Shown here in pieces: positions 37,149 to 44,364 of a stretch of 64,000 nucleotides of DNA. Origin of the DNA: an uncultured Verrucomicrobiota bacterium. GTDB lineage: Bacteria; Verrucomicrobiota; Kiritimatiellia; CAIVKH01. Position 1 is the stretch's first letter, and every line of letters begins with the position of its first letter. Location of the stretch: positions 1 to 64,000 of the forward strand of contig CALMUP010000004.1 of assembly GCA_937872895.1 (NCBI GenBank), written 5' to 3'. The notes under the pieces were generated by a model. It was not told the origin of the DNA. It made no database searches and worked only from the letters and a program-made list of their open reading frames with translations. Both the position numbers and the translations under genes were made by a program.

Positions 37149-38453
37149 ATGTGGTCGATACAAGTTACGAAGTGGGTGCCGAACCAGACCTCCGAGGTCG
37201 TGCAGGATTTCCTCAGCCGTCCGGCCTTCCTGCCCGAGGCGGAAGCGGTGGCCCGCGAGGTGCTGGAGGACATCCGCCAGCGCGGTGACGCCGCGGTGCT
37301 CGACGCGGTGGCGAAATACAACGACCAGAAGCTGACCGCCCCGAAGCTGCTGGTGACCAAACCCGAACGGATGGCCGCGATCGACGCGGTCAGCCCCGAG
37401 TTCAAGCGCGCGGTGCAGGAGGCGATCGCCCGCGTGACCAAGTTCTCCAAGGCCGGCCTGCGCCCGAACTGGCAGATCCTCAGCCCGAAGGGCGGCATGA
37501 TGGGCGAGCAGTTCATGCCCCTCGACCGCGTGGGCTGCTACATCCCCGGCGGCGCGGCCCCGCTGGCCTCGACCGCGATCATGACCGTGGTGCTGGCGAA
37601 GGTCGCCGGCGTCCAGGAAGTGGTCGCCTGCACGCCCACCGAAAAAGGCGGCAAGGTCAATCCGTACGTCCTCTACGCCCTCGATACCGCAGGCGCGACC
37701 GAGATCTACCGCATCGGCGGCATCCAGGCCATCGGCGCGATGGCCTACGGCACCCGCACCATCCGCTCGGTCCAGAAGATCGTCGGCCCCGGCGGCCCCT
37801 ACGTCACCGCGGCCAAACGCCTGGTCTACGGCATCGTTGATCTCGACCTCGTCGCCGGCCCGAGCGAGGTCGCGATCCTGGCCGATGACTCGGCGCGGGC
37901 GAGCCACCTCGCCGCCGACCTGCTCGCCCAGGCCGAGCACGGCACCGGCCACGAGAAGGCGCTGCTCGTCACCTCCTCCCAACCGCTGGCCTACGCCGTG
38001 CAGGAGGAGATCACCAAGCAGGCCGCCGCACTGCCGAAGAGCGACGCGCTGAACCGCGTGCTGAACGAAGGCACGATGATCGTGATCGTCGACAACCTCG
38101 ACATCGGCATGGACCTGTGCAACCAGTTCGCCCCGGAACATTTCGAGATCATCGTGCGCGAACCGCGCATGTGGCTGAAGAAGGTCCGCCGCGCCGGCGC
38201 GGTGTTCATCGGGCCATGGACCCCCGAGTGCGCGGGCGACTTCGTGGCCGGCCCGAGCCACGTGCTGCCGACCGGCGGCACCGCCGCGATGTTTTCCGGC
38301 CTGACCGTCGATTCCTTCCGCCGCCGCACCAGCTATGTCTCGTACACCCGGGCCGACTTGCAGGACGTGCTGCCGCACATCGAGGCGTTTGCCCAGGTCG
38401 AGCAACTCGAAGCCCACGGCCGCTCGGCGAAGATCCGTTTCGAACGCGAATGA
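37149..38453 (+). CDS. hisD: Histidinol dehydrogenase
   Basis: HisD performs the last two oxidations of histidine biosynthesis, histidinol to histidine, with NAD and zinc. The 434-residue length is normal. Family motifs are present: DRVGCYIPGGAAPLASTAIMTVVLAKVAGV, IGGIQAIGAMAYGT, VAGPSEVAILADDSA, LLAQAEHGTG (zinc ligands) and the active-site region NQFAPEHFEI...AGDFVAGPSHVLPTGGTA. It follows the envelope cluster by 43 nt and overlaps hisC. Confidence 0.97.
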   Translation: MWSIQVTKWVPNQTSEVVQDFLSRPAFLPEAEAVAREVLEDIRQRGDAAVLDAVAKYNDQKLTAPKLLVTKPERMAAIDAVSPEFKRAVQEAIARVTKFSKAGLRPNWQILSPKGGMMGEQFMPLDRVGCYIPGGAAPLASTAIMTVVLAKVAGVQEVVACTPTEKGGKVNPYVLYALDTAGATEIYRIGGIQAIGAMAYGTRTIRSVQKIVGPGGPYVTAAKRLVYGIVDLDLVAGPSEVAILADDSARASHLAADLLAQAEHGTGHEKALLVTSSQPLAYAVQEEITKQAAALPKSDALNRVLNEGTMIVIVDNLDIGMDLCNQFAPEHFEIIVREPRMWLKKVRRAGAVFIGPWTPECAGDFVAGPSHVLPTGGTAAMFSGLTVDSFRRRTSYVSYTRADLQDVLPHIEAFAQVEQLEAHGRSAKIRFERE

Positions 38454-39499
38454 GCACACCCCGCGACGACCTGATCTGCCGCCACGTCCGCTCGCTGCAC
38501 GGCTATGTCCCCGGCGAGCAGCCGCGCATTCCCGGCCTGATCAAACTCAACACCAACGAGAACCCGTACCCGCCTTCCCCGGCCGTGCTGCGCGCGATCG
38601 CCGGCACGGTCGAGGCCCAGGCCCGGCTCTACCCCGATCCGGTGTCGCTCGCCCTGCGCACCCGCATCGCCGCGCTGCACGGTGTCAGCGTCGACCAGGT
38701 CTTCGCCGCCAACGGATCCGACGAGGTGCTCGCCCTCTGCACCCGCGCCTTCGTCGAGGATCAGGGCGTGATCGGCTGCTTCGATCCGTCGTACTCGCTG
38801 TACCCGATCCTCGCCGGCATCCGCCCGGCCCGCGTCGAGACCGTCCCGCTGACCGCCGACTACGGATGGAACATGCCGGAAGGCTACCGCGCCGCCTTGT
38901 TCTACCTGACCAACCCGAATGCCCCGACCAGCCTGCAGTTTCCCAAGGAGAAGATCCGCGCCTTCTGCGCCGCGTTCCCGGGCGTGGTGCTGATCGACGA
39001 GGCCTACGCCGATTTCGCCCCGTGGAACTGCATGGACCTCGCGTCCGCATTCCCGAACGTGCTGGTCAGCCGCTCGCTGTCGAAGTCGTACTCGCTCGCC
39101 GGCTTGCGCGCCGGCTATGTGGTCGGTGCGAAACCGCTGATCGACGCGCTGTTCACCATCAAGGATTCGTACAACGTCAACGCGGTGACCCAGGCCGCCG
39201 CGCTGGCCGCGATCGACGACCAGGCGCACATGAAGGCGAATTGCGCGAGGATCATCGCCACCCGCGAACGCATCGCCACCGCGCTGCGCCAACGCGGCTA
39301 TACCGTGTACGCGTCCGCGACGAACTTCCTGTGGGCGCGCCCGCCGGCCGGCCACGCCGCCGACGCGGTGTTCCGTCACCTGCGCGAACACAAGGTGCTG
39401 ATCCGCTACTTCCCCGGCGAAAAAACCGGCGACTGCATCCGCGTCACCATCGGCACCGACGAACAGATGGATGCCTTCCTTGCCGCGCTGCCGGCGTGA
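38450..39499 (+). CDS. hisC: Histidinol-phosphate aminotransferase
   Basis: This 349-residue PLP enzyme converts imidazole-acetol phosphate to histidinol phosphate. The substrate loop KLNTNENPYPPSP, cofactor residues in NGSDEVLALC and TNPNAPTS, DEAYADF, and the Schiff-base lysine in SRSLSKSYSLAGLRAGY are intact. It overlaps hisD by 4 nt. A short hairpin (AACCCG/CGGGTT, 39508-39530) follows the stop and may help termination, but lacks a T tract. Confidence 0.96.
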   Translation: MSTPRDDLICRHVRSLHGYVPGEQPRIPGLIKLNTNENPYPPSPAVLRAIAGTVEAQARLYPDPVSLALRTRIAALHGVSVDQVFAANGSDEVLALCTRAFVEDQGVIGCFDPSYSLYPILAGIRPARVETVPLTADYGWNMPEGYRAALFYLTNPNAPTSLQFPKEKIRAFCAAFPGVVLIDEAYADFAPWNCMDLASAFPNVLVSRSLSKSYSLAGLRAGYVVGAKPLIDALFTIKDSYNVNAVTQAAALAAIDDQAHMKANCARIIATRERIATALRQRGYTVYASATNFLWARPPAGHAADAVFRHLREHKVLIRYFPGEKTGDCIRVTIGTDEQMDAFLAALPA

Positions 39500-39534
39500 C
39501 CTGCCTGAACCCGTGGTGATGGTTCGGGTTGTGG

Positions 39535-39570
39535 TTGACGTATGGGTGATCAACCCATACGCTAACCCAT
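39535..39570 (+). promoter_or_regulatory. vapB promoter with overlapping operator
   Basis: TTGACG (39535-39540), a 17-bp spacer and TACGCT (39558-39563) predict transcription starting at or next to the ATG at 39571. An inverted repeat GTATGGGT-GATCA-ACCCATAC (39540-39560) covers the spacer. A third half site (AACCCATA) runs into the start codon, as expected for autoregulation by VapBC. Confidence 0.7.
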
Positions 39571-39807
39571 ATGAAGACTACGGTTGAATTGGATGAGAAA
39601 AAACTGCTTCGGGTGATGTCGCTGGGCGGCTTTGCCACGCGCAAGGAAGCGATCGACTACGCGCTCACGGAGGCCGAGAAAAAAACCCGGCTGAAGGCGT
39701 TGGAGGAGAAACCGTTTTATGTTTCCAACGGGCCGGTCATTGCTCCCGGATATGATGTGATTCGTCTGCGTCGCCAGGAAGTGAAAAGCCGTGCGCGTCG
39801 TCATTGA
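39571..39807 (+). CDS. vapB: VapB-type antitoxin
   Basis: This 78-residue protein has an N-terminal ribbon-helix-helix (KTTVELDEKKLLRVMSLGGFATRKEAIDYAL) for DNA binding. A C-terminal tail should wrap the toxin. It would neutralise the co-encoded PIN-domain RNase and repress its own promoter through the palindrome immediately upstream. There is no ribosome binding site and virtually no leader, so translation should be leaderless. The toxin start lies within its last 17 nt. Confidence 0.88.
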   Translation: MKTTVELDEKKLLRVMSLGGFATRKEAIDYALTEAEKKTRLKALEEKPFYVSNGPVIAPGYDVIRLRRQEVKSRARRH

Positions 39808-40189
39808 TTCCAGCGTCTATATCGACTGGCTGAAACATAAACAGCCGTTCATTTCCCGGTTGCGACCCTTGCTGGAGCGCGATGCGTTATTCACATGCGG
39901 CATCATTCGTTGCGAGGTGTTGCGCGGCATCGTGCAGGATGCGGAACGTTCGCGCATGGAAGAACTGTTTGCGCTGTCGGTCGAGGTAGTCAATGACCAT
40001 GCATTTTGGGACGGGGTGTGGCAGTTGGGGTGGAGCATGGACCGCAAAGGATTGGTCCTTCCGCTGACCGACTTGGCCATCGCGTACATGGCCATCCGGC
40101 ATGACGCCCTACTGATTACCTTGGACAAGCACTTCGACCACATCCCGGGGGTCAACGTGGCCCCGCGTCTTCCCGGCGATTTGCGCTAG
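39791..40189 (+). CDS. vapC: VapC-type PIN-domain ribonuclease toxin
   Basis: This 132-residue PIN domain starts with GTG. Acidic metal-binding residues are visible in VVIDSSVYIDWL, IIRCEVLRG and LTDLAIAYMA, followed by LITLDKHFDHIP. It should cleave RNA (often initiator tRNA or rRNA in this family) when the antitoxin is degraded. It overlaps vapB by 17 nt and is convergent with metF, whose stop is 10 nt away. Confidence 0.92.
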   Translation: MRVVIDSSVYIDWLKHKQPFISRLRPLLERDALFTCGIIRCEVLRGIVQDAERSRMEELFALSVEVVNDHAFWDGVWQLGWSMDRKGLVLPLTDLAIAYMAIRHDALLITLDKHFDHIPGVNVAPRLPGDLR

Positions 40190-40198
40190 ACGCCCCGC

Positions 40199-41089
40199 CT
40201 ACAGGTGCCGTCCGAACAGCGCGAGCAGCTCCGGCGACAAGGCGGCGCGGGAGCGGTTGAGGATGTAGAGGTGGATGCCGGGCACGCCGCGGGCGAGCAG
40301 GTCGCGCATCTGTTCGATGGCCCAGTCGATGCCCGCCTGTTCCGCGGCATCGGCGTCATCACCGGCGGCGCGTAGCCGGTCGGCGAGGGCCGGGGGCAGG
40401 TAGGTGTCGCACATGGTGCACATGCGTTCGACCTGTTTCAGCGATAGCGCGGGCAACAGGCCGGGCAGGATCGGCTGGGTGATGCCGAGGGCGCGGGCCT
40501 TTTCCACGAAGCGGTAGTACACCGCGTTGTCGAAAAACAACTGGGTGGTGCCGAAATCGCCCCCGGCATCCAGCTTGGCCTTCAGGTTGGCGAGGTCGGA
40601 TTCCGGCGAGGCGGCTTCCGGATGCTTTTCCGGGTAGGCGGCCACGCCGCAGCAGAAGTCGGGGTGCTGTGCCTTCAGCAGTTTCACGAGGTCCACCGCG
40701 TAGGAAAGCCCGTCGGGCGCGGCCTTGAATGTCGTGTCGCCCTTCGGCGGGTCGCCGCGCAGGGTCATGATGTTGCGGTAGCCGCGGGCATGGATCTGGT
40801 CGGCCAGTTCGCGCAACGCGGCGCGGCTGGACCCGACGCAGGTCAGGTGGGGCATGACCGGGCCGAAACCCATTTCGGCCAGCATCGCGCAAACCTTGAA
40901 GGTGCGCTCGCGGGTCGAGCCGCCCGCCCCGTAGGTCACGGTGACGAAATCCGGGTGGGTCGGCTTCAGCTTCTCGCAGGTCGCGCGCAGCGCCTCCAGG
41001 CCGGCATCGTCCTTCGGCGGGAAGAACTCGAAGGAGAGGAGCGGGCGCGTGGCGCGGCTGAACAGCGAGCTGATCTGGATATCCGTCAT
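40199..41089 (-). CDS. metF: Methylenetetrahydrofolate reductase
   Basis: This 296-residue flavoenzyme reduces 5,10-methylene-THF to 5-methyl-THF for methionine synthesis. The TIM-barrel motifs are complete: LLSFEFFPPKDDAG (catalytic Glu), DFVTVTYGAGGSTRERT, MPHLTCVGSS, RNIMTLRGDPPKG, TQLFFDN and GVPGIHLYILN. The -10 box ends only about 8 nt before the ATG and no Shine-Dalgarno site is seen, so the mRNA is probably leaderless or nearly so. The -35 box overlaps a TCCA-N5-TGGA dyad, suggesting repression. Confidence 0.96.
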   Translation of the reverse strand: MTDIQISSLFSRATRPLLSFEFFPPKDDAGLEALRATCEKLKPTHPDFVTVTYGAGGSTRERTFKVCAMLAEMGFGPVMPHLTCVGSSRAALRELADQIHARGYRNIMTLRGDPPKGDTTFKAAPDGLSYAVDLVKLLKAQHPDFCCGVAAYPEKHPEAASPESDLANLKAKLDAGGDFGTTQLFFDNAVYYRFVEKARALGITQPILPGLLPALSLKQVERMCTMCDTYLPPALADRLRAAGDDADAAEQAGIDWAIEQMRDLLARGVPGIHLYILNRSRAALSPELLALFGRHL

Positions 41090-41097
41090 GGCGGGTC

Positions 41098-41126
41098 AAT
41101 GTAGCAGAGGTCGGGAAATTGTCCAA
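41098..41126 (-). promoter_or_regulatory. metF promoter
   Basis: On the minus strand TTGGAC (41126-41121), a 17-bp spacer and TACATT (41103-41098) lie immediately before metF. Confidence 0.65.
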
Positions 41127-41168
41127 TCCTTGGAATCACGGCCGGAGGGGGTGTCCAGTCCATGGACA
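41119..41168. promoter_or_regulatory. Second pair of TCCA-N5-TGGA dyads
   Basis: TTGTCCAATCCTTGGAA (41119-41135) and TGTCCAGTCCATGGACA (41152-41168) are about 33 bp apart, matching the spacing of the pair before ridA. The first overlaps the metF -35 box. Confidence 0.55.
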
Positions 41169-41169
41169 A

Positions 41170-41255
41170 AAAAGGAACCACCCGCTTCGCTGGAGAAAGA
41201 GGAGACCGTGGTCTTTCCTCTTCCGCCTCCTCTTTCTCCAGCGAAGCGGGTGGTT
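41170..41255 (-). terminator. Rho-independent terminator of the rplU-rpmA-obgE operon
   Basis: A perfect 29-bp inverted repeat (41176-41204 with 41227-41255, 22-nt loop) begins at the obgE stop codon. On the minus strand it is followed within a few bases by six T residues. Confidence 0.85.
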
Positions 41256-42364
41256 TAGTCCTTCCGCTTCACGGCCGGTGCGGCGTCGATGAACCGCCGG
41301 CCGCGCTTCCAGTCGTAGAGCGCTTCCTTGAGCTTGTCGATGCCGTCGCCCTGCTCGGCCGAGAGGGTGAGGGGGGTGATGCCGGTTTCCTTGATGAAGC
41401 GGGCGAGGTGGTCCGCCGCATCCGGCAGGTCCATCTTGTTGCCGAGCACGAGGGCGGGGCGGTGCACGAGGTCCTCGTTGTAAAGCTGGAGCTCGTGGCG
41501 CAGGCTGGCGTAGTCGTGGACCGGATCGCGCCCGTCCACGCCGCCCATGTCGAGCACGTAGATCAGGAGTTTGGTGCGTTCGACGTGGCGGAGGAAGTCG
41601 TGGCCGAGGCCGACGCCGCGGTGGGCACCCTCGATCAGCCCGGGGATGTCGGCGATGCGCACCGTGGTGTAATCCTCGAACTGCAGCATGCCGATCAGCG
41701 GATTGAGTGTCGTGAACGGGTAGGCGGCGATCTTCGGGTGCGCGTGGCTCAGTTTGGAGAGCAGGGTGGACTTGCCGGCGTTGGGGTAGCCGACGAGGCC
41801 GACTTCCGCCACCATCTTCAGTTCGAGCAGCAGGCGGCGGCGTTCGCCTTCGGTGCCGGGGGTGAACTCGCGCGGGGCGCGGTTGGTGGAGGAGGCATAG
41901 GACAGGTTGCCGCGTCCGCCCTTGCCGCCGGTGGCCACCCGCAGGGTGTCGCCGTCGTTGACCACTTCGCCCAGGTAGGTGCGGGTCTCCTCGACCGGCT
42001 CCGGTTTTTCCTCGGGATCCTTCTCGAAGTCGAGCGGATCATGGGGGACAACATCGGGAATCTGGAACACCACCGTTCCACAGGGGACCGGCATCACCAG
42101 GTCGTCGCCGGTTTCTCCGGTCCGGTTGTTGCTGCCGCCTTTGCCTCCGTGGCCCGCCTTCTGGATCGGCTGGTAATACCAATGCACCAGCGAGTCCACG
42201 TCCTTGCTGGCCTGAAGGATTACGTGGCCGCCGTGGCCACCGTGGCCGCCGTCCGGGCCGCCAAACGGGACAAATTTTTCGCGGCGGAACGAGACGCAAC
42301 CGTCGCCACCGTTACCGGCGGATACCTGGACCTTGACGCGGTCTTTGAAGGCGATGCTTTTCAT
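41255..42364 (-). CDS. obgE: GTPase Obg/CgtA
   Basis: This 369-residue GTPase is involved in large ribosomal subunit maturation. The N-terminal glycine-rich Obg domain (AGNGGDGCVSFRREKFVPFGGPDGGHGGHGG) is followed by the G domain with G1 GYPNAGKSTLL, G3 DIPGLIEG, G4 NKMD and G5 LSAEQGDG. The start at MKSIAFKDRVKVQVSAG matches the family; an in-frame ATG at 42415 would add an unrelated extension. It follows rpmA after a 312-nt repeat-bearing gap, in the common rplU-rpmA-obg order, and ends in a strong hairpin terminator. Confidence 0.95.
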   Translation of the reverse strand: MKSIAFKDRVKVQVSAGNGGDGCVSFRREKFVPFGGPDGGHGGHGGHVILQASKDVDSLVHWYYQPIQKAGHGGKGGSNNRTGETGDDLVMPVPCGTVVFQIPDVVPHDPLDFEKDPEEKPEPVEETRTYLGEVVNDGDTLRVATGGKGGRGNLSYASSTNRAPREFTPGTEGERRRLLLELKMVAEVGLVGYPNAGKSTLLSKLSHAHPKIAAYPFTTLNPLIGMLQFEDYTTVRIADIPGLIEGAHRGVGLGHDFLRHVERTKLLIYVLDMGGVDGRDPVHDYASLRHELQLYNEDLVHRPALVLGNKMDLPDAADHLARFIKETGITPLTLSAEQGDGIDKLKEALYDWKRGRRFIDAAPAVKRKD

Positions 42365-42676
42365 GTCAGTTGATGCTGTTGTAAGGAGGAACCGAAGGTC
42401 GCCACGGATGGACACCGATCAACACGGATGAATGCTGTTGTGGCTTTCTATCCATTGAGCACGTTACGTGTTGCTGCTGCCGAAGGTTTTCTTGGTGGTT
42501 GCACGTTGGGCGTTGCTCCAACACGTCTCAACGTGCTTTGTATGTATGTTCAATCCGAGTTTATCCGTGTGCATCCGTGGTTGTTCATGCCCCTAAACGC
42601 AACATGGCGAACCCCGGAGTGGGATTCGCCATGGTGTGGGCGATCGCGGAGGGCGTTTGTGGCGCCACCCGCATCG
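42365..42676. other. Repeat-rich spacer between rpmA and obgE
   Basis: No supported gene. It contains CACGGATG-type near-repeats at both ends (about 42402-42430, and in reverse orientation near 42560-42585), a heptamer block, and a hairpin ATGGCGAA/TTCGCCAT (42603-42631). The hairpin lies downstream of rpmA on its strand and may attenuate transcription into obgE. Confidence 0.6.
42459..42536. repeat. Bulged inverted repeat enclosing GTTG heptamers
   Basis: Arms 42459-42473 (GCACGTTACGTGTTG) and 42519-42536 pair except for a 3-nt bulge. The interval ends in heptamers GTTGCAC, GTTGGGC and GTTGCTC (42498-42518). Confidence 0.65.
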
Positions 42677-42931
42677 TCAGGCGGTCTGCAGCGCGCGCAC
42701 GTTGACGCGGCGGCCGTCGCGGTCGAATTCAACCACGCCATCCGCCAGCGCGAACAACGTGAAGTCGCGACCCTGACCGACGTTCTTGCCGGGGTGGAAC
42801 TTGTTGCCAACCTGACGGACGATGATGTTGCCGGTGATGACGTTCGAGCCGCCGAACACCTTCACGCCGCGGCGCTGCGAGTTGCTGTCGCGGCCGTTCT
42901 TGGTAGAGCCTTGTCCTTTTTTATGTGCCAT
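42677..42931 (-). CDS. rpmA: 50S ribosomal protein L27
   Basis: This 84-residue protein begins [24 protein letters not shown] and ends in the usual [15 protein letters not shown] region, the full family length. L27 lies near the peptidyl transferase centre, where its N-terminal tail contacts tRNA. No N-terminal cleavage extension of the Firmicutes type is present. It lies 21 nt after rplU on the same strand. Confidence 0.98.
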   Translation of the reverse strand: MAHKKGQGSTKNGRDSNSQRRGVKVFGGSNVITGNIIVRQVGNKFHPGKNVGQGRDFTLFALADGVVEFDRDGRRVNVRALQTA

Positions 42932-42952
42932 GACGGTATCCTCCGGGCTGGA

Positions 42953-43270
42953 TCAGCCCTTGATCTCCTCGATGCGGATCTTCGTCAGCTCCTGACGGTG
43001 TCCGATCTTCTTGTGAAAACCCTTGCGGCGGTTCTTGCGGAACGCCACGGTCTTGCGGCCGCGGTGCTGTTCGACGATCTCGGCGGTAACCGAAGCGCCA
43101 GCGACGGTCGGCGAACCAACCACCAGCTCGGACCCGTTGGAGACGGCCAATACGGCGTCCAGCGTGATCTTGGTGCCGGCTTCGCCTTCCAGCAATTCCA
43201 CATCAAACAAATCGTTTTTTTGAACCCGGTACTGCTTTCCACCGGTTTCGATGACTGCATAAGCTTCCAT
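42953..43270 (-). CDS. rplU: 50S ribosomal protein L21
   Basis: This 105-residue protein starts [20 protein letters not shown] and has the family signature [26 protein letters not shown] near the C-terminus. It binds 23S rRNA. It is the first gene of the rplU-rpmA-obgE operon and is driven by a near-consensus promoter about 30 bp upstream. Confidence 0.98.
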   Translation of the reverse strand: MEAYAVIETGGKQYRVQKNDLFDVELLEGEAGTKITLDAVLAVSNGSELVVGSPTVAGASVTAEIVEQHRGRKTVAFRKNRRKGFHKKIGHRQELTKIRIEEIKG

Positions 43271-43299
43271 GATGCCCTCTTTCGATAAACAGGGGGGTG

Positions 43300-43328
43300 A
43301 AAATAGGGGAATCCTCGGTGTCTGTCAA
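43300..43328 (-). promoter_or_regulatory. rplU operon promoter
   Basis: On the minus strand a consensus TTGACA (43328-43323), a 17-bp spacer and TATTTT (43305-43300) precede rplU. Confidence 0.75.
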
Positions 43329-43392
43329 TCAAACAACCGGGGATTTTGGCGGCGGCGGTTTCGGGTGTTCCATGCTGCTGCCGCTCAACCGG

Positions 43393-44307
43393 TTATGGGG
43401 CGTTGCGGACGGTCCGGAACCCGATGCGGGTGTAGGTGTTGTCGGCGGTGGCATTGTTTCGCCCGGAGACCCGGCAGAAGAAGCCGGCCCGGTCCCAGCT
43501 TCCGCCGCGCAGGACCCGGCCCGAGCCCTGTTCGGGGCCGCGCGGGTTGTCGGCGGGCGAGGTTGCATAGTATTCGGACAGGTACCGGTCCCAGCACCAT
43601 TCCCACATGTTGCCGGCCATGTCGTGGAGGCCGAAGCCGTTGGGTTTGAACATCCGGACCGGGCTGCCGCCCGGCGGCTTGATGCCGGGGTGGTGGCCGC
43701 GGGTGCCGCTGACGTCGAAGGCGTCGTTGGTGCGGCTGATGTAGTTCGCCCGGCTGTGATCGATGCTATCCACGTCGGCCCAGGGAAACCGCTTGCCCTT
43801 GGCTCCGCCGCGCGCCGCCTTTTCCCATTCGGCCTCGGTGGGCAGGCGGTACCCGTTGGCCGACCAGTTGACCAATCCGTTATGCAGGTTCGCCGCGCCG
43901 GTGCGGAGAACGGTGGTGCGGGCGTCATCGACGAAATAGACCGGTTGCAGGCCTTCCATCTCGCTGCGGGCGTTGCACCACTTGACGGCGCTGAACCAGG
44001 TGACGCTGTGGGCGGGAAATCCCTCGTCCTGGCCCTTGGCGGAGGTGATCCCGATGTCGTATCCGTTGGTCGCCGCCCAACCGGCCACCTTTTTCCACAG
44101 GTCGAACGTGACTTCGGTCTGGTCCATGTAGAACGCGTCGAGGGTGACGGTGTGCACCGGCAATTCCGCCGCCGTGCCATCGCCCAGCGCGTCGCCCATT
44201 TCAAACGAACCCGCCGGAATCAAGACCATGCCCGGAGCCGCTGCATGCCCCGAGGTTACCGGAACAGCGACCGCCATCAGCATCAACAAACGATAAAAAA
44301 AGTGCAT
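43393..44307 (-). CDS. Secreted SUMF1/FGE-sulfatase-domain protein
   Basis: This protein of about 304 residues has a signal peptide (HFFYRLLMLMAVAVPVTSGHA) and a formylglycine-generating-enzyme fold. Motifs are MVLIPAGSFEMGD, EVTFDLWKKVAGWA, YRLPTEAEWEKAARGG, GLHDMAGNMWEWCWD and GRVLRGGSW...IGFRTV. Genuine aerobic FGE has two active cysteines in the region after RGGS; only one (FFCRVSGRN) is seen, and the other position is Arg. Sulfatase activation is therefore doubtful, and a binding or other SUMF-fold role is more likely. A strong AAGGAGGAG sits just before the ATG at 44307. Confidence 0.88.
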   Translation of the reverse strand: MHFFYRLLMLMAVAVPVTSGHAAAPGMVLIPAGSFEMGDALGDGTAAELPVHTVTLDAFYMDQTEVTFDLWKKVAGWAATNGYDIGITSAKGQDEGFPAHSVTWFSAVKWCNARSEMEGLQPVYFVDDARTTVLRTGAANLHNGLVNWSANGYRLPTEAEWEKAARGGAKGKRFPWADVDSIDHSRANYISRTNDAFDVSGTRGHHPGIKPPGGSPVRMFKPNGFGLHDMAGNMWEWCWDRYLSEYYATSPADNPRGPEQGSGRVLRGGSWDRAGFFCRVSGRNNATADNTYTRIGFRTVRNAP

Positions 44308-44364
44308 ACTCCTCCTTGGTCCGGGGGACACTACGCCATACGATGCAGGAATCAAGATTGGAGT

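Noticed and set aside
41176-41255. Inverted repeat considered as insertion-sequence ends
   Set aside because: Only a 22-nt loop lies between the arms, with a T tract after the stem; it is a terminator.
42428-43288. Plus-strand frame across the rpmA/rplU region
   Set aside because: It is the shadow of two ribosomal protein genes on the minus strand joined to spacer sequence.
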